Shown: positions 24,571-34,343, counted from the first letter of the stretch. The stretch is 50,135 bases of DNA from CAYUFB01 sp964444125 (GCA_964444125.1 CAYUFB010000005.1:1-50135); one strand, 5' to 3'. Notes: generated by a model not told the origin, from the sequence alone. Numbers and translations are program-made.

Positions 24571-25266
24571 ATGCAAAGAAATCATAGCTTCAAACTAAAA
24601 AATCCATATAAGCCAGATGAAAAAATCACTCAAGAAGTTTCAATCTCAAATAAACTCCAATACGATTATTCTAAATCTAAATGGATTTCAGTTGATGCAG
24701 AATTTTTGGGATTAAATATGTGCCGTGACGCATTATGCACGATCCAAATCGCATCAAGTGATCTTAATGATGATCTTAAGCAAAGAGTAGAGATAATATA
24801 CGTATACAATCAAAAAATTGATCCAAAGCTTAAGAAGCTTCTTGAATCAAATATCCTAAAAATATTTCATGTTTTCTCTTTAGATATTCCTATGCTAAAT
24901 AAGTATCTTGATATAGAGATAAAGGGTCCCGTATTTGATACAAAAGTTGCAGCCAAAATTGTGTGGACTAATTGTCAATTAACCAACAAAACATCACTGA
25001 TCAAAAACTTCGCTGATCCTGATTTTATGAATCTAGAAGAGAGTGGAGCCAAATGGGAGCTTGAGCCGGAGCATTGGTCCAATAAAATGATTGAATATGC
25101 TAGTCTTGATGTTTTGTATTTAAATTCTATACGACTAAAACTTGAAGAGATGGCGAAAAGACGCAACAGAGTGGAAGTACTACATAAAGCTCTAGAGGCA
25201 TTGCCTATACTTGGAGCAGTTTATGAGCAAGGTTATGACTTATCTGTTTATGATTTTTCTAATTAA
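24571..25266 (+). CDS. DEDDy 3'-5' exonuclease, RNase D-like
   Basis: The protein has 231 residues. The exonuclease motifs of the DEDDy class are present: ISVDAEFLGL near 37-46 (Asp, Glu), IFHVFSLDIPML near 107 (Asp), and MIEYASLDVLYL near 197 (Tyr and Asp). There is no HRDC domain, so it is shorter than E. coli RNase D. It acts on RNA or DNA 3' ends; which one is unclear. It sits between the two nrdJ genes in the NrdR-controlled operon, which would favour a nucleotide-metabolism or DNA role. Confidence 0.85.
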   Translation: MQRNHSFKLKNPYKPDEKITQEVSISNKLQYDYSKSKWISVDAEFLGLNMCRDALCTIQIASSDLNDDLKQRVEIIYVYNQKIDPKLKKLLESNILKIFHVFSLDIPMLNKYLDIEIKGPVFDTKVAAKIVWTNCQLTNKTSLIKNFADPDFMNLEESGAKWELEPEHWSNKMIEYASLDVLYLNSIRLKLEEMAKRRNRVEVLHKALEALPILGAVYEQGYDLSVYDFSN

Positions 25267-25288
25267 ATATAAATATTAGTAAATAATT

Positions 25289-28200
25289 ATGAATTTTTCC
25301 AAAGAAGAATTAGAATTTGTCCAAAACGCCCCAAAAGATCTCATGAAACCTGACTTCTCAGCTAATTCATTAGAGATAATGAAAAAGAGAAGCTTTTTGA
25401 AACAAAACGGCAAGTTTATCGAGGGGCCTATTGAGATGTTTTGGAGGGTAGCTGCATCTGTAGCATTGCAAGATAATAATTATTCAAAAGAACAGAAAAA
25501 TGTATCCAAAAGCGCCGAGATATTTTATAACCTTCTTGCCTCAAATAGATTCCTACCTGGAGCGAGGGTTCTTTATGAAGCTGGAAACTATATAGATGGC
25601 ACCGGCCAGCTTTCATCATGTTTTGTACTACCTATTGATGATAGTTTAGATAATATCTTTGAGGTCATGAAAGAAGCAGCTATTGTGCAAAAAAATAATG
25701 GCGGTACTGGGTTTAACTTTTCTCATATTAGACCCAAAGGAGATGAGGTCGGTGGTACACCAAATGTAGCCGCTGGTCCAATTCATTTTATACGAAGCTT
25801 TTCTCAATCATTTGATCATATCTTGCAGGGCAAAAAAAGAGGTGGTGGCAACATGGCAATTTTAAATGTAAGTCACCCTGATATTTTTGAATTTATCAAT
25901 CTTAAGGGGCCTGATTCTTCAATTAGAAACTTCAATCTATCTGTTGGGATCACAGATGAATTTATGAATGCGGTTAGAAATGATCAAGGATTTGATCTAA
26001 TCAATCCGAGAAACAAGGAAGTCACAAAAACTGTTCGAGCCAGAGAGATATTCGATCTTATCTGTCAAAAAGCATGGGAAAGTGCAGATCCGGGACTATT
26101 CTTTTTAGATACTGCACAAAATGCAAACCCGACAAAAAACCTTGGTATCATTGAAGCTACAAATCCATGCGGAGAAGAACCACTTCGAGCTTATGAATCA
26201 TGTAATTTAGGATCAATTGTACTTCCAAGTCATCTGATCACAAAGAATAATAAAAAGCAGCTTGATTGGAAGAAACTTAAAGAGACCACATATCATGCAG
26301 TTCATTTTTTGGACAATATGATTGATCTATCAAAATTCCCACTAGAAAAGATTCAAAAGGAAGTAGAAAAAACAAGAAAACTTGGTTTAGGCGTTGTGGG
26401 ATTTGCAACTATGCTTTATGAAATGGAAATCGCTTATAACAGCGAAGAAAGCGTCAAATTAGTAGAGGAAATTATCAAATTTATCCAAACTGAATCAGAA
26501 AAAGCTTCAATGGATCTAGCCAAAACCAGAGGCGTATTTCCAGGATATAAAGGAAGTGTCTGGGAAGAAAAGAAAATGCCAGTACGTAACGCTACCATGA
26601 CATCAGTTGCTCCAACAGGGACATTGAGTTTGATAGCCAATACCTCAAGTGGGATTGAACCGGTATTTTCATTAGTATATAACTACAGAGGATTTTATCA
26701 AGATGATTCTAAGGAAGATTCTAAGCAGCTTCTTTATGTCAATGAGCAGTTTGAAAATTACGCCAAAAAACACAAATTCTATTCAGAAGATTTGATGCAA
26801 AAAATTGCAAAAAACAACGGTTCACTTACTGGCATAGAAGAAGTGCCTCAAAAAGCCAAAGAGATATTTGTGGTCACACATGATATAAGTCCTTCATGGC
26901 ATGTAAGAATACAAGCTGGGGCTCAAAAAAACGTAGATGCAGCAGTTTCTAAGACCATCAATATGCCTCATGATGCAACAATTCACGATGTCAAAAATGC
27001 ATATATCAAGGCATGGGAATCGAAATGCAAGGGGATAACTATATATAGAGATGGTTCGAAACAAATGCAGGTTCTTGAAGTCAAAACAGAAGTTATAAAT
27101 GAAGAAAAACCTGAAGAAGAAATTGATTATAAATATAAGTTGACACCAAATGCTTTGCAAGTACTTGAAAAAAGAGCCTTAAAGAAAGATAGCAAAGGGA
27201 ATATCATAGAAACCCCAGAGCAATTATGGCAAAGAATTGCAAGATATGTCGCAGGTGCAGAGACGAAATATGATGGCAGGAAAGCTCGAAAATACGAAAA
27301 ATCGTTTTTTGAGATTATGAACAGCGGAGAATTCTTGTGTGGTGGGACATTGATCTATGCTGGTCTTGGTCCTGATGCGATCATGTCCAAGTGTCTTGTA
27401 CTTCCAATAGATGATTCAATCGATGAGATATTTGGTGCACTTAATAAAAATATTCAAATGCTTCGTAGAGGTGTAGGCACTGGGTTTAATTTCTCCAAAA
27501 TCAGGAGTACCTATGCGAAGGTTGCGACAACCGGAGAGTATGCTGCAGGCCCTATATCATATTTGAAGATGTTTGATAAGGCACAAGATACAATCAAAGG
27601 TAGAGGTGGCAGGGGCCTTGGTTCTATGGCAATATTAAACATATCACATCCAAATATTGAAGAATTTATAAGTTGCAAGGACGATTTGACGGGGCTTACT
27701 CATTACAACATATCAGTTGGAATAACCAAGAAATATATGAAGGCAGTCAAAGAAGATTTGATGTGGGATCTTGTAGATCCGCATACCAAAGAAACTATCA
27801 AATCTATCAAAGCTAGAGAGCTATTTGAGAAAATCGCACAACATGCTTGGACAAGTGGTGATCCAGGGATGTTCTTTATCGATACAGCAGAAAAAGGCAA
27901 TACAACTCCTACACTTGGCACAATGGATGCTACTAATCCATGCGGAGAGCAACCATTGATTCCATACGAGACATGCAATCTAGGCAATATCGACGTAAGC
28001 AAGTTTATAAAAGGTTTCCCATTGATTACAAAAGAACAATTTGATCAACTAAATCTAGAAGAAAAACTTAAATATGTTGATTGGGAAAGACTTGAAGAAG
28101 TTGTCTTGCTTGGTGTCAGATTCCTGGATAATATCATTGACATAAATAATTACCCAATACCTGAGATTGAAGAAATGACCAAAAAAACTAGAAACGTAGG

Positions 28201-29623
28201 TCTTGGAATTATGGGCTTTGCAGATTTTTTGATCAAACTTGGAATCTCATATAACTCTGATGAAGCAATTGAAGCAGCTCACTGCTTGATGAAGTTTATC
28301 CAAGAAAAAGCAAGACTAGCAAGTGAAGCTCTCGGGCAAGAGAAAGGTAACTTCCCTGCATTTAAAGAGTCAACCTGGGCGACTAAAAAGGGCAAAAAGT
28401 ATATGCGAAACACAAGAACTACAACTATAGCCCCAACAGGTAGTATTAGCATTATTGCAAATTGCAATCCAGGCATCGAACCAGTATTTGCTTTAGGATA
28501 TAGACGCAAAAACTCTATGGGCGGTGCGGATCAGGAAGTTATAGAAAACCTTTTTGAGCAAGTAGCAAAAGCTAAGGGCTTCTATAGTGAAGATCTAATT
28601 AAAGACATTGCAGATGGCAAACATCTTAATGAAATAAAGGACAAGTACAATATTCCTGAAGAGATTGTAAAAGTATTTGCGACAACACATGAGATTGATC
28701 CAGTACAGCATGTCAAAATCCAAGCAGCTTTCCAGAAATACGTAGATAGTGCCGTATCCAAGACAATTAATCTACCAAATGATGCGAAATGGCAGGATAT
28801 AGCCAAGGTTTATGAGCTTAGCTATGATCTTGGATGCAAAGGGATCACGGTCTTTAGAGATGGCAGCAAGGACCCAGCGCTGCAGGTGGGAACCAAAAAG
28901 CCATTAGCATCAAGTTTTCAGCACACAGTAGAGAACGAACAGCAAACAGTAGACCCTTCGACTACGCTCAGGGTAAACGGGAAGATGGTTAGGACTCCGA
29001 AAGAAAGACCGGATGTTGTGAAAGGATTTACTTATCAGATACAAACAAACCAAGGTCACTTATTTGTCACAATCAATGAAGATGATTTTGGGCCATTTGA
29101 AGTGTTTCTACAAGGAGTTGGCAAGAGTGGTAGTTTCACTTCAGCATATATCGAAGCAGTAGGTAGGCTTGTCTCGATGGGTTTAAGATCTGGCATAGAA
29201 ATGGACCAAATTATTGGACAACTTCAAGGTATTAGATCCGGACAACCAACTATGAACAAAGGCGGAGTGTTCGTGTATTCCGTTCCAGATGGTGTAGCCA
29301 AGATCCTAAGACGACACATGGTTGAACGTGAAGAGCAGCTTAAGATGTTTGCTAGTGTCACTAAGGAAGAAATAGTACCCCAAGAAGTTGAAACTAAGGA
29401 GGTTGACACATCAAAGGAGGAACAGCCACCTATCAAAGTAGAACAAGTAGTAGAGACTATTTCAAAACAAGAAGAACCAAGCCAAGACGACAATGTCCAT
29501 TCGAAATACAGCCAAGAAAATAGAACAGGTGATCTCATGGAGTGTCCAGAATGCGGCGGAGATCTTGAATACGCCGAAGGTTGTATACTTTGTCGTGGCT
29601 GCGGCTTCTCTAAATGCGGTTAA
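25289..29623 (+). CDS. nrdJ: Tandem-duplicated B12-dependent ribonucleotide reductase (two NrdJ units, TSCPD, zinc/thiol tail)
   Basis: The product is 1444 residues with two complete class II catalytic units. Unit 1 (about 25-595) has SCFVLPIDDS near 111, NPCGEEPL near 294 and CNLGS near 305. Unit 2 (about 615-1205) has KCLVLPIDDS near 701, NPCGEQPL near 884 and CNLGN near 895. Both carry the two redox cysteines, the radical cysteine and the Glu. Then come a linker with an in-frame palindrome (28953-28974), a TSCPD domain (about 1238-1340), an acidic linker and a seven-cysteine tail (MECPECGGDL..CILCRGCGFSKCG). A usual NrdJ has one unit. All thiol-regenerating parts of the operon are in this chain. 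Confidence 0.92.
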   Translation: MNFSKEELEFVQNAPKDLMKPDFSANSLEIMKKRSFLKQNGKFIEGPIEMFWRVAASVALQDNNYSKEQKNVSKSAEIFYNLLASNRFLPGARVLYEAGNYIDGTGQLSSCFVLPIDDSLDNIFEVMKEAAIVQKNNGGTGFNFSHIRPKGDEVGGTPNVAAGPIHFIRSFSQSFDHILQGKKRGGGNMAILNVSHPDIFEFINLKGPDSSIRNFNLSVGITDEFMNAVRNDQGFDLINPRNKEVTKTVRAREIFDLICQKAWESADPGLFFLDTAQNANPTKNLGIIEATNPCGEEPLRAYESCNLGSIVLPSHLITKNNKKQLDWKKLKETTYHAVHFLDNMIDLSKFPLEKIQKEVEKTRKLGLGVVGFATMLYEMEIAYNSEESVKLVEEIIKFIQTESEKASMDLAKTRGVFPGYKGSVWEEKKMPVRNATMTSVAPTGTLSLIANTSSGIEPVFSLVYNYRGFYQDDSKEDSKQLLYVNEQFENYAKKHKFYSEDLMQKIAKNNGSLTGIEEVPQKAKEIFVVTHDISPSWHVRIQAGAQKNVDAAVSKTINMPHDATIHDVKNAYIKAWESKCKGITIYRDGSKQMQVLEVKTEVINEEKPEEEIDYKYKLTPNALQVLEKRALKKDSKGNIIETPEQLWQRIARYVAGAETKYDGRKARKYEKSFFEIMNSGEFLCGGTLIYAGLGPDAIMSKCLVLPIDDSIDEIFGALNKNIQMLRRGVGTGFNFSKIRSTYAKVATTGEYAAGPISYLKMFDKAQDTIKGRGGRGLGSMAILNISHPNIEEFISCKDDLTGLTHYNISVGITKKYMKAVKEDLMWDLVDPHTKETIKSIKARELFEKIAQHAWTSGDPGMFFIDTAEKGNTTPTLGTMDATNPCGEQPLIPYETCNLGNIDVSKFIKGFPLITKEQFDQLNLEEKLKYVDWERLEEVVLLGVRFLDNIIDINNYPIPEIEEMTKKTRNVGLGIMGFADFLIKLGISYNSDEAIEAAHCLMKFIQEKARLASEALGQEKGNFPAFKESTWATKKGKKYMRNTRTTTIAPTGSISIIANCNPGIEPVFALGYRRKNSMGGADQEVIENLFEQVAKAKGFYSEDLIKDIADGKHLNEIKDKYNIPEEIVKVFATTHEIDPVQHVKIQAAFQKYVDSAVSKTINLPNDAKWQDIAKVYELSYDLGCKGITVFRDGSKDPALQVGTKKPLASSFQHTVENEQQTVDPSTTLRVNGKMVRTPKERPDVVKGFTYQIQTNQGHLFVTINEDDFGPFEVFLQGVGKSGSFTSAYIEAVGRLVSMGLRSGIEMDQIIGQLQGIRSGQPTMNKGGVFVYSVPDGVAKILRRHMVEREEQLKMFASVTKEEIVPQEVETKEVDTSKEEQPPIKVEQVVETISKQEEPSQDDNVHSKYSQENRTGDLMECPECGGDLEYAEGCILCRGCGFSKCG
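28953..28974. repeat. Palindromic repeat inserted in frame in the nrdJ linker
   Basis: The element runs from ACCCT (28953-28957) to AGGGT (28970-28974) with the core TCGACTACGCTC. It encodes PSTTLRV in the variable linker between catalytic unit 2 and the TSCPD domain. From memory, sequences of this type recur as intergenic repeats in many uncultured bacteria; that is recall, not a search. The local GC content is well above the neighbouring codons. Confidence 0.65.
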
Positions 29624-29632
29624 TTTGGATTT

Positions 29633-30298
29633 ATGGTTTATAAAGATAATGCAATAGTCTTAAAAATGCGGGATTTTGGAGAATCTGATAGAATCGTAAC
29701 CCTTCTTCTTGAAAAATCAGGCAAGAAGGGAGTAATTGCAAAATCCATCCGTAAGCCAAAATCCCGCAAGGCTTCGAGTGTCGATATTGGAAATATATTA
29801 CAGGTTTCCAATGTCAAGACAAAAAGCATAGATATTCTTTCAGAAACAAAGGTCATTTTCTCTCCTACGTATATTCCAACCGATTTGGTGAAAATTTCTA
29901 TTCTAAATGTAGTTATGGAAATTACAGAAAAATTAGTTTTTGAGGAAATGGATGAAACGAGTAAATATTATATTTTGGTTAGTGAGTTTATTGAGCTTTT
30001 AGATAAATCTACCATCAAACTAAATATCTTACTTTATGCTACAATTATTAAATTATTGGAGATCTCGGGATTTGTCTCTAGTGAAGATATAAAAAGCAAA
30101 TTAAGCCCAAGGTCATACAAAAGTATGATTTACATGCTAAAAGCTGAATTATCTTTGGCAACTAAATTAAAACTAACAGACAATGATATCAACGAAATAG
30201 AGATGTACATCAAATCTAGCCTGGACGATGTTCTTGAAAGAAAAGTCAAATCATTTGATTTTTTCTTTTCTATCCAAAATGACATAAATAAAATTTAA
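29633..30298 (+). CDS. recO: DNA repair protein RecO
   Basis: This 221-residue recombination mediator loads RecA with RecR. The N-terminal OB-fold reads VYKDNAIVLKMRDFGESDRIVTLLLEKSGKKGVIAKSIRKPKSRK, the classic RecO opening (ALVL....GE.D.I..L.T...G), followed by a helical C-domain. The zinc-finger cysteines of some RecO proteins are absent and the protein is slightly short (usual 230-260). It follows the tandem nrdJ by nine bases and may belong to the same transcript. Confidence 0.85.
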   Translation: MVYKDNAIVLKMRDFGESDRIVTLLLEKSGKKGVIAKSIRKPKSRKASSVDIGNILQVSNVKTKSIDILSETKVIFSPTYIPTDLVKISILNVVMEITEKLVFEEMDETSKYYILVSEFIELLDKSTIKLNILLYATIIKLLEISGFVSSEDIKSKLSPRSYKSMIYMLKAELSLATKLKLTDNDINEIEMYIKSSLDDVLERKVKSFDFFFSIQNDINKI

Positions 30299-30307
30299 TT
30301 AATAAAT

Positions 30308-31045
30308 ATGAGCAAAAATATTATTTTTTCAGGATGGCCATCATCTGGAGGATCAACTCAAGCTAGGATTGTCTCTATACTATTTGGGATGAAGTACATC
30401 TATGCTGGAGGAGTCTTAAAATATTGGGTCAAACAAATGGGATACGACCCAAAAACAAGCGAGATTATGGATTGGACAAGAAAATATGGTGATCATTGGG
30501 ACTATGTCTGGGAGAACTATATTCAGCTAAAAGCACAAGAAGCTACAAATACTGTTTTTGAAGGCAAAACTGCTGGCTTTTTGATTGATTCTGATAATGT
30601 TTATAAAATATTTATCAAAGCGGATATCCAAGCAAGACTTGATAGATCGAAAGGGGACGGTAGGGAGGAATCAATTATTGAGCGTGACAAATTTTTAAGA
30701 AAGCAATGGAAGGAAACCCTTGATGTTGATATCTTTGATGAAGCAGAAATTGAAAGAAAGTACGATTTTGTCCTAAATACTTCAAAAATGTCAATTGAAG
30801 CAATCGCTAATATGATTATAGAACGCCTGGATAACGATCAAGTAATATCATTTGAAATAAACGAGATAAAAACTAAACTAAATAATCTAATGTCAGAGTA
30901 TGTTAGAAATAATGAAATATTACAACAAAGATTAACAGAAAACAGTTTGATACTTGAACCTGCTAGTATATTAGAAGAAATTAATAGTAAATATAGTCAC
31001 CTCATAAAAGCAATTCCTCAAGAAATGCAAAATTCTATGAATTAA
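30308..31045 (+). CDS. Cytidylate-kinase-like protein with helical C-terminus
   Basis: The protein has 245 residues. The start NIIFSGWPSSGGSTQARIVSILFGMKYIYAGGVLK matches the layout of the cytidylate kinase-like family (P-loop, helix, then YVSAGDIFR-like). The P-loop lacks the usual lysine (GWPSSGGST), as in the GSGTST type of archaeal-like CMP kinases. FEGKTAGFLI, FIKADIQARLDR and a lid-like RKQWKETLDVDIFDEAEIERKYDFVLNTSKMS follow. The last 60 residues form a probable coiled coil. A nucleotide kinase is likely; CMP as substrate is not shown. Confidence 0.7.
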   Translation: MSKNIIFSGWPSSGGSTQARIVSILFGMKYIYAGGVLKYWVKQMGYDPKTSEIMDWTRKYGDHWDYVWENYIQLKAQEATNTVFEGKTAGFLIDSDNVYKIFIKADIQARLDRSKGDGREESIIERDKFLRKQWKETLDVDIFDEAEIERKYDFVLNTSKMSIEAIANMIIERLDNDQVISFEINEIKTKLNNLMSEYVRNNEILQQRLTENSLILEPASILEEINSKYSHLIKAIPQEMQNSMN

Positions 31046-31124
31046 CTGTTCTTTAAGGCAATATTCTTCTTGACAGCATTGGTCAAATTAATTAAATTGC
31101 ATATATATATATTTATATTCTCTA

Positions 31125-33983
31125 ATGATGTCTAAACGAAAGTTCATGTTGTACTTGTCTGTACTTGTTGTTTTGTTTCTATTTTCTCTGCTAATTGGAT
31201 ATATCTTTTATCCCAAGCCAAAAACAAACGACTTGATGATTACAAATATCACTGGCAACGGTGTGACTATCAGCTGGTTAAGTGATGATCCATCCAAAGA
31301 ATCAATTGTAGTAAGCAAAAATGAAGTTGGATTTAAGGAGGTATTGAGTCAAGAAAGATTCTATGATGATCGAGATACAGACTACAATGACAAAAATGAA
31401 ATTGTTGTTGATGCTAAATCAAGGCACACTCATCATGTGACAATCTTTGGACTCTTGCCTGAGACTGAATATCATTTTGCTATCGCAAATAAGTACAAAA
31501 CTGCTGATATAGATTTATCTAAATTTACTACTGCCAAACTTGATGAAGAATTATTTGCTCCAGATCCAGTCTATGCTGGTGTTTTAAATGATGATATGTC
31601 TATTGATCCACCAAAAGATGGAATTGTGTATTATCAATTGTATAACCCGGGAGAGTTCCAAGTTACAAGTCAAGTATATTCTACAACTCTAAACGAAAAT
31701 GCTTCATGGGCAGGAGATATAGCAGGTATCAAAACTGTCTCAGGTGACAAATTCATAACTACTGACACTACCATTATCTCTGTTGACGTCAAAACCTCAG
31801 ATGGAAATGGCCAAGAAAGCTACCAACTTGTAGATTATAAGCCGCTACCAATACTTTATATCAAATCAGATATTGATACATCCAATAGTACAAATGTGTT
31901 AGTAAATAAAGTTATGGCAGATGAGAATTGTGGAGGAGATGCATGTGAAGCAGGTGGAGCTTGCTACCCAAGTGGGTTTATCGCTGAGAATACGAGTACA
32001 AGTACTGGAGATCCTATTGGTACGTATGTTTGCGGGAATGGTACGTGGCAAATGATAAGTAAAGATATTACTCCACGCTTTGGGCCTGCTATTCAGCCGT
32101 CATGCCCAGATAATGAAGAAAAAGAATGCAAGGACTCGTATATGGAAACATGTAATATAAATGGACAAGTAGGTACTAAGAAATGTACAAAAATTGGAAA
32201 AAGTCCTTGTGGTGTTACGGGCACTGCTTGTAGTTGGGGACCAGATTCAGGCTGTACCGCATGTGATGTCAGTTCAGAATCAGAACCGATCAATGTAACT
32301 GATACAGGTAGAAAACTACTTGAACAGTACCCCGCACAAGAGTCAAAATCAGCCAGAGGTCCAGGTGCGGCATCTGTTGTAGCAGGTTCGTCATGTGTTT
32401 TTAGAGAGAACGGGTTTGTCATTGAGATAACAGGAGGTACATATGGTGATATAGAGGTAATCGCAAGCGAAAGCGGATGTCGTATAGGAGCAGAAACTAT
32501 TACCTCTGATAGTATCATATCTGTGAGTCAATCTTTATTGACTACAAAAAGCAGTACATTTCAGTCCTCAGAATGGCTTAGAATTTATAGAATAGACTCT
32601 GATGGTATAAGTATTAACGATGGTGTAATGGATATGATACAAAGTGTAAATTTAATGGCCTTATGCCGTTCAGAACATAATAACGAAGATTTAAAAAAAC
32701 ATTGCGAATTAGATTTCGCATATGAAGATGGAACAAAAATGAGTATTGGCGATTTTTACTGTGATCAAAAGAAGGCATATCAGGTGACAGGAGGAACACA
32801 AAATCCACCAAGACTCGAATTTGATAATAGGTGTGTATCGAATGGTTTATATAGAATTTTTATTTTACCTCGAGAACTTGAAGCAGATGGATCAGACCAA
32901 GATGGAGCTGTTGCACCTGGAAATCAAAACAATCTATGTAGCGCAGAAAACTATGTAGACGGATGTACTTGTCCAGGAGATAATATTTTTGCTCAGAAAA
33001 AACGGAAAGTGGGTGATATCGCCTGCTTCAATGGGAAACCTGGTCAAGTATACTATGATTCTTTTTCGATAGCTTGTTTGAATTATAATTTATCTGAACC
33101 CAATCCGTACAACTGTAATAGTGTTCAAGACGGTGAGCTTGCACTTAATACAACAGGACTAGATATCAAAAATATTTTAGGTACTAAGGTTTTGGCCCAA
33201 ACCACCTCCAATCTTGAAGTGACTGATTCTGGCTATTATCAGACATATATAGGCGATGATTTCGAAAATCCAATTGCTGAATTTGCTGTCAATCTCGATG
33301 GAGCTGATAAAGCAAATGTCACCTTGTTTATAGATACAAATGGTAATGGATTATTAGATGCAGGAGAGACAACTCTAAGTGATTATAGTCAGATTAAACT
33401 CAAGAAAGAGACTGAAGCAGCTAAATACAATCTAATCTCAGGCTGGAATTTGATAGCATTACCCCTGATCTCAAATGAAGGCATCAAAACCGCAAATGAT
33501 CTGATAGATCATTTTAATAAGCAAGGAGCAGATATCAAACATGTAGCCAAATACACTCAATCAGGTTTTGTGATATATACCAAAAGAGAAGGGGATACAT
33601 CATTTGCAAATAACTTCTCACTAGTACCAGGTCAAGGATATTTTGTCCTGAATTATTCTCCAAAGGAAGTGTTGCTCAAAGGCAATAAGTTTGATCAATC
33701 AATACCAATAAACATCCAAAACGGTTGGAACTTGATTGGAGTATATACAAACGAAAAACCATACACAGGATCCAATTTGCTCAAAGATCTAGCAAGTGAT
33801 GGAATAGTGGCAGATACAGTCTCGAAATATCAATCAGGAATGTACCAAAACTTAGTTATGGAAGATAATGTTGTATACGGAAATGATTATAGTATCATAG
33901 AAAGACAAGGATATTTCTTAAAAGTCACACAAGGAGGTGGTGAGAATATCAAATTCACGCCATTACCTGAAAAAAATGATTAG
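31125..33983 (+). CDS. Large exported surface protein with FnIII-like start and GWNLI repeats
   Basis: The product is 952 residues. One N-terminal membrane helix spans about 8-28. A fibronectin type III-like domain follows at about 36-125 (MITNITGNGVTISWLSDDPSKES..HHVTIFGLLPETEYHFAI). A cysteine-rich middle (about 260-380 and 600-680) suggests disulfides. An EF-hand/dockerin-like loop DTNGNGLLDAGE lies near 738, and two C-terminal repeats begin GWNLIALPL near 772 and GWNLIGVYT near 866. No catalytic motif is seen. It is probably a cell-surface structural or adhesive protein. Its stop lies just ahead of the T-box of glyS. Confidence 0.7.
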   Translation: MMSKRKFMLYLSVLVVLFLFSLLIGYIFYPKPKTNDLMITNITGNGVTISWLSDDPSKESIVVSKNEVGFKEVLSQERFYDDRDTDYNDKNEIVVDAKSRHTHHVTIFGLLPETEYHFAIANKYKTADIDLSKFTTAKLDEELFAPDPVYAGVLNDDMSIDPPKDGIVYYQLYNPGEFQVTSQVYSTTLNENASWAGDIAGIKTVSGDKFITTDTTIISVDVKTSDGNGQESYQLVDYKPLPILYIKSDIDTSNSTNVLVNKVMADENCGGDACEAGGACYPSGFIAENTSTSTGDPIGTYVCGNGTWQMISKDITPRFGPAIQPSCPDNEEKECKDSYMETCNINGQVGTKKCTKIGKSPCGVTGTACSWGPDSGCTACDVSSESEPINVTDTGRKLLEQYPAQESKSARGPGAASVVAGSSCVFRENGFVIEITGGTYGDIEVIASESGCRIGAETITSDSIISVSQSLLTTKSSTFQSSEWLRIYRIDSDGISINDGVMDMIQSVNLMALCRSEHNNEDLKKHCELDFAYEDGTKMSIGDFYCDQKKAYQVTGGTQNPPRLEFDNRCVSNGLYRIFILPRELEADGSDQDGAVAPGNQNNLCSAENYVDGCTCPGDNIFAQKKRKVGDIACFNGKPGQVYYDSFSIACLNYNLSEPNPYNCNSVQDGELALNTTGLDIKNILGTKVLAQTTSNLEVTDSGYYQTYIGDDFENPIAEFAVNLDGADKANVTLFIDTNGNGLLDAGETTLSDYSQIKLKKETEAAKYNLISGWNLIALPLISNEGIKTANDLIDHFNKQGADIKHVAKYTQSGFVIYTKREGDTSFANNFSLVPGQGYFVLNYSPKEVLLKGNKFDQSIPINIQNGWNLIGVYTNEKPYTGSNLLKDLASDGIVADTVSKYQSGMYQNLVMEDNVVYGNDYSIIERQGYFLKVTQGGGENIKFTPLPEKND

Positions 33984-33993
33984 ATGATATAAT

Positions 33994-34323
33994 TAAATAC
34001 ATAAGCGAGTTAGGGAAATAGTGAAAGCCTAACAAAATTGGCAAAACAATTAAATAAAACCAAAAGTGCTAGATGGCTTGTCATTCCTTGATCCAATTTT
34101 TGCCTGTCTGTTCGACCAGCCTGTCCGGCAGGCAGGGCGTAGTCGAGAACAAGGCAAAAATAACCCGAAAAGACAAGCCACTAGAATAAAGGTGGAACCG
34201 TGTTAAACATGCACCCTTTAAATAATTTGTAACGACTTAATCGCATAGTCATTCTGAATTGAAACGAGATTCTGAAATAAATTCAGAATGACCACAAAAC
34301 ACAAATTATTTAGAGGGTTTTTT
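33994..34323 (+). promoter_or_regulatory. T-box riboswitch controlling glyS, with palindromes inserted in two hairpins
   Basis: The T-box core AAAGGTGGAACCGTG is at 34189-34203. Its UGGA bulge fits a tRNA ending UCCA, and tRNA-Gly at 47700 has discriminator U. The terminator pairs 34213-34230 with 34301-34318 (17 of 18 bases) and is followed by TTTTTTA. Upstream helices are GTTAGG/CCTAAC (about 34009-34032) and GGCTTGTC/GACAAGCC (34075-34082 with 34172-34179). A Gly codon GGC at about 34040-34042 is a candidate specifier, with low certainty. Both the upstream helix loop (34097-34160) and the terminator loop (34248-34292) hold extra palindromes. TATAAT at 33988-33993 is a likely -10. Confidence 0.82.
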
Positions 34324-34343
34324 ATATTTATTATTTTTCACAA

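Noticed and set aside
25289..29623. Intein inside the long NrdJ
   Set aside because: The extra length is a second full reductase unit with its own active-site cysteines; no splice-junction Cys or HN motif of an intein is seen.
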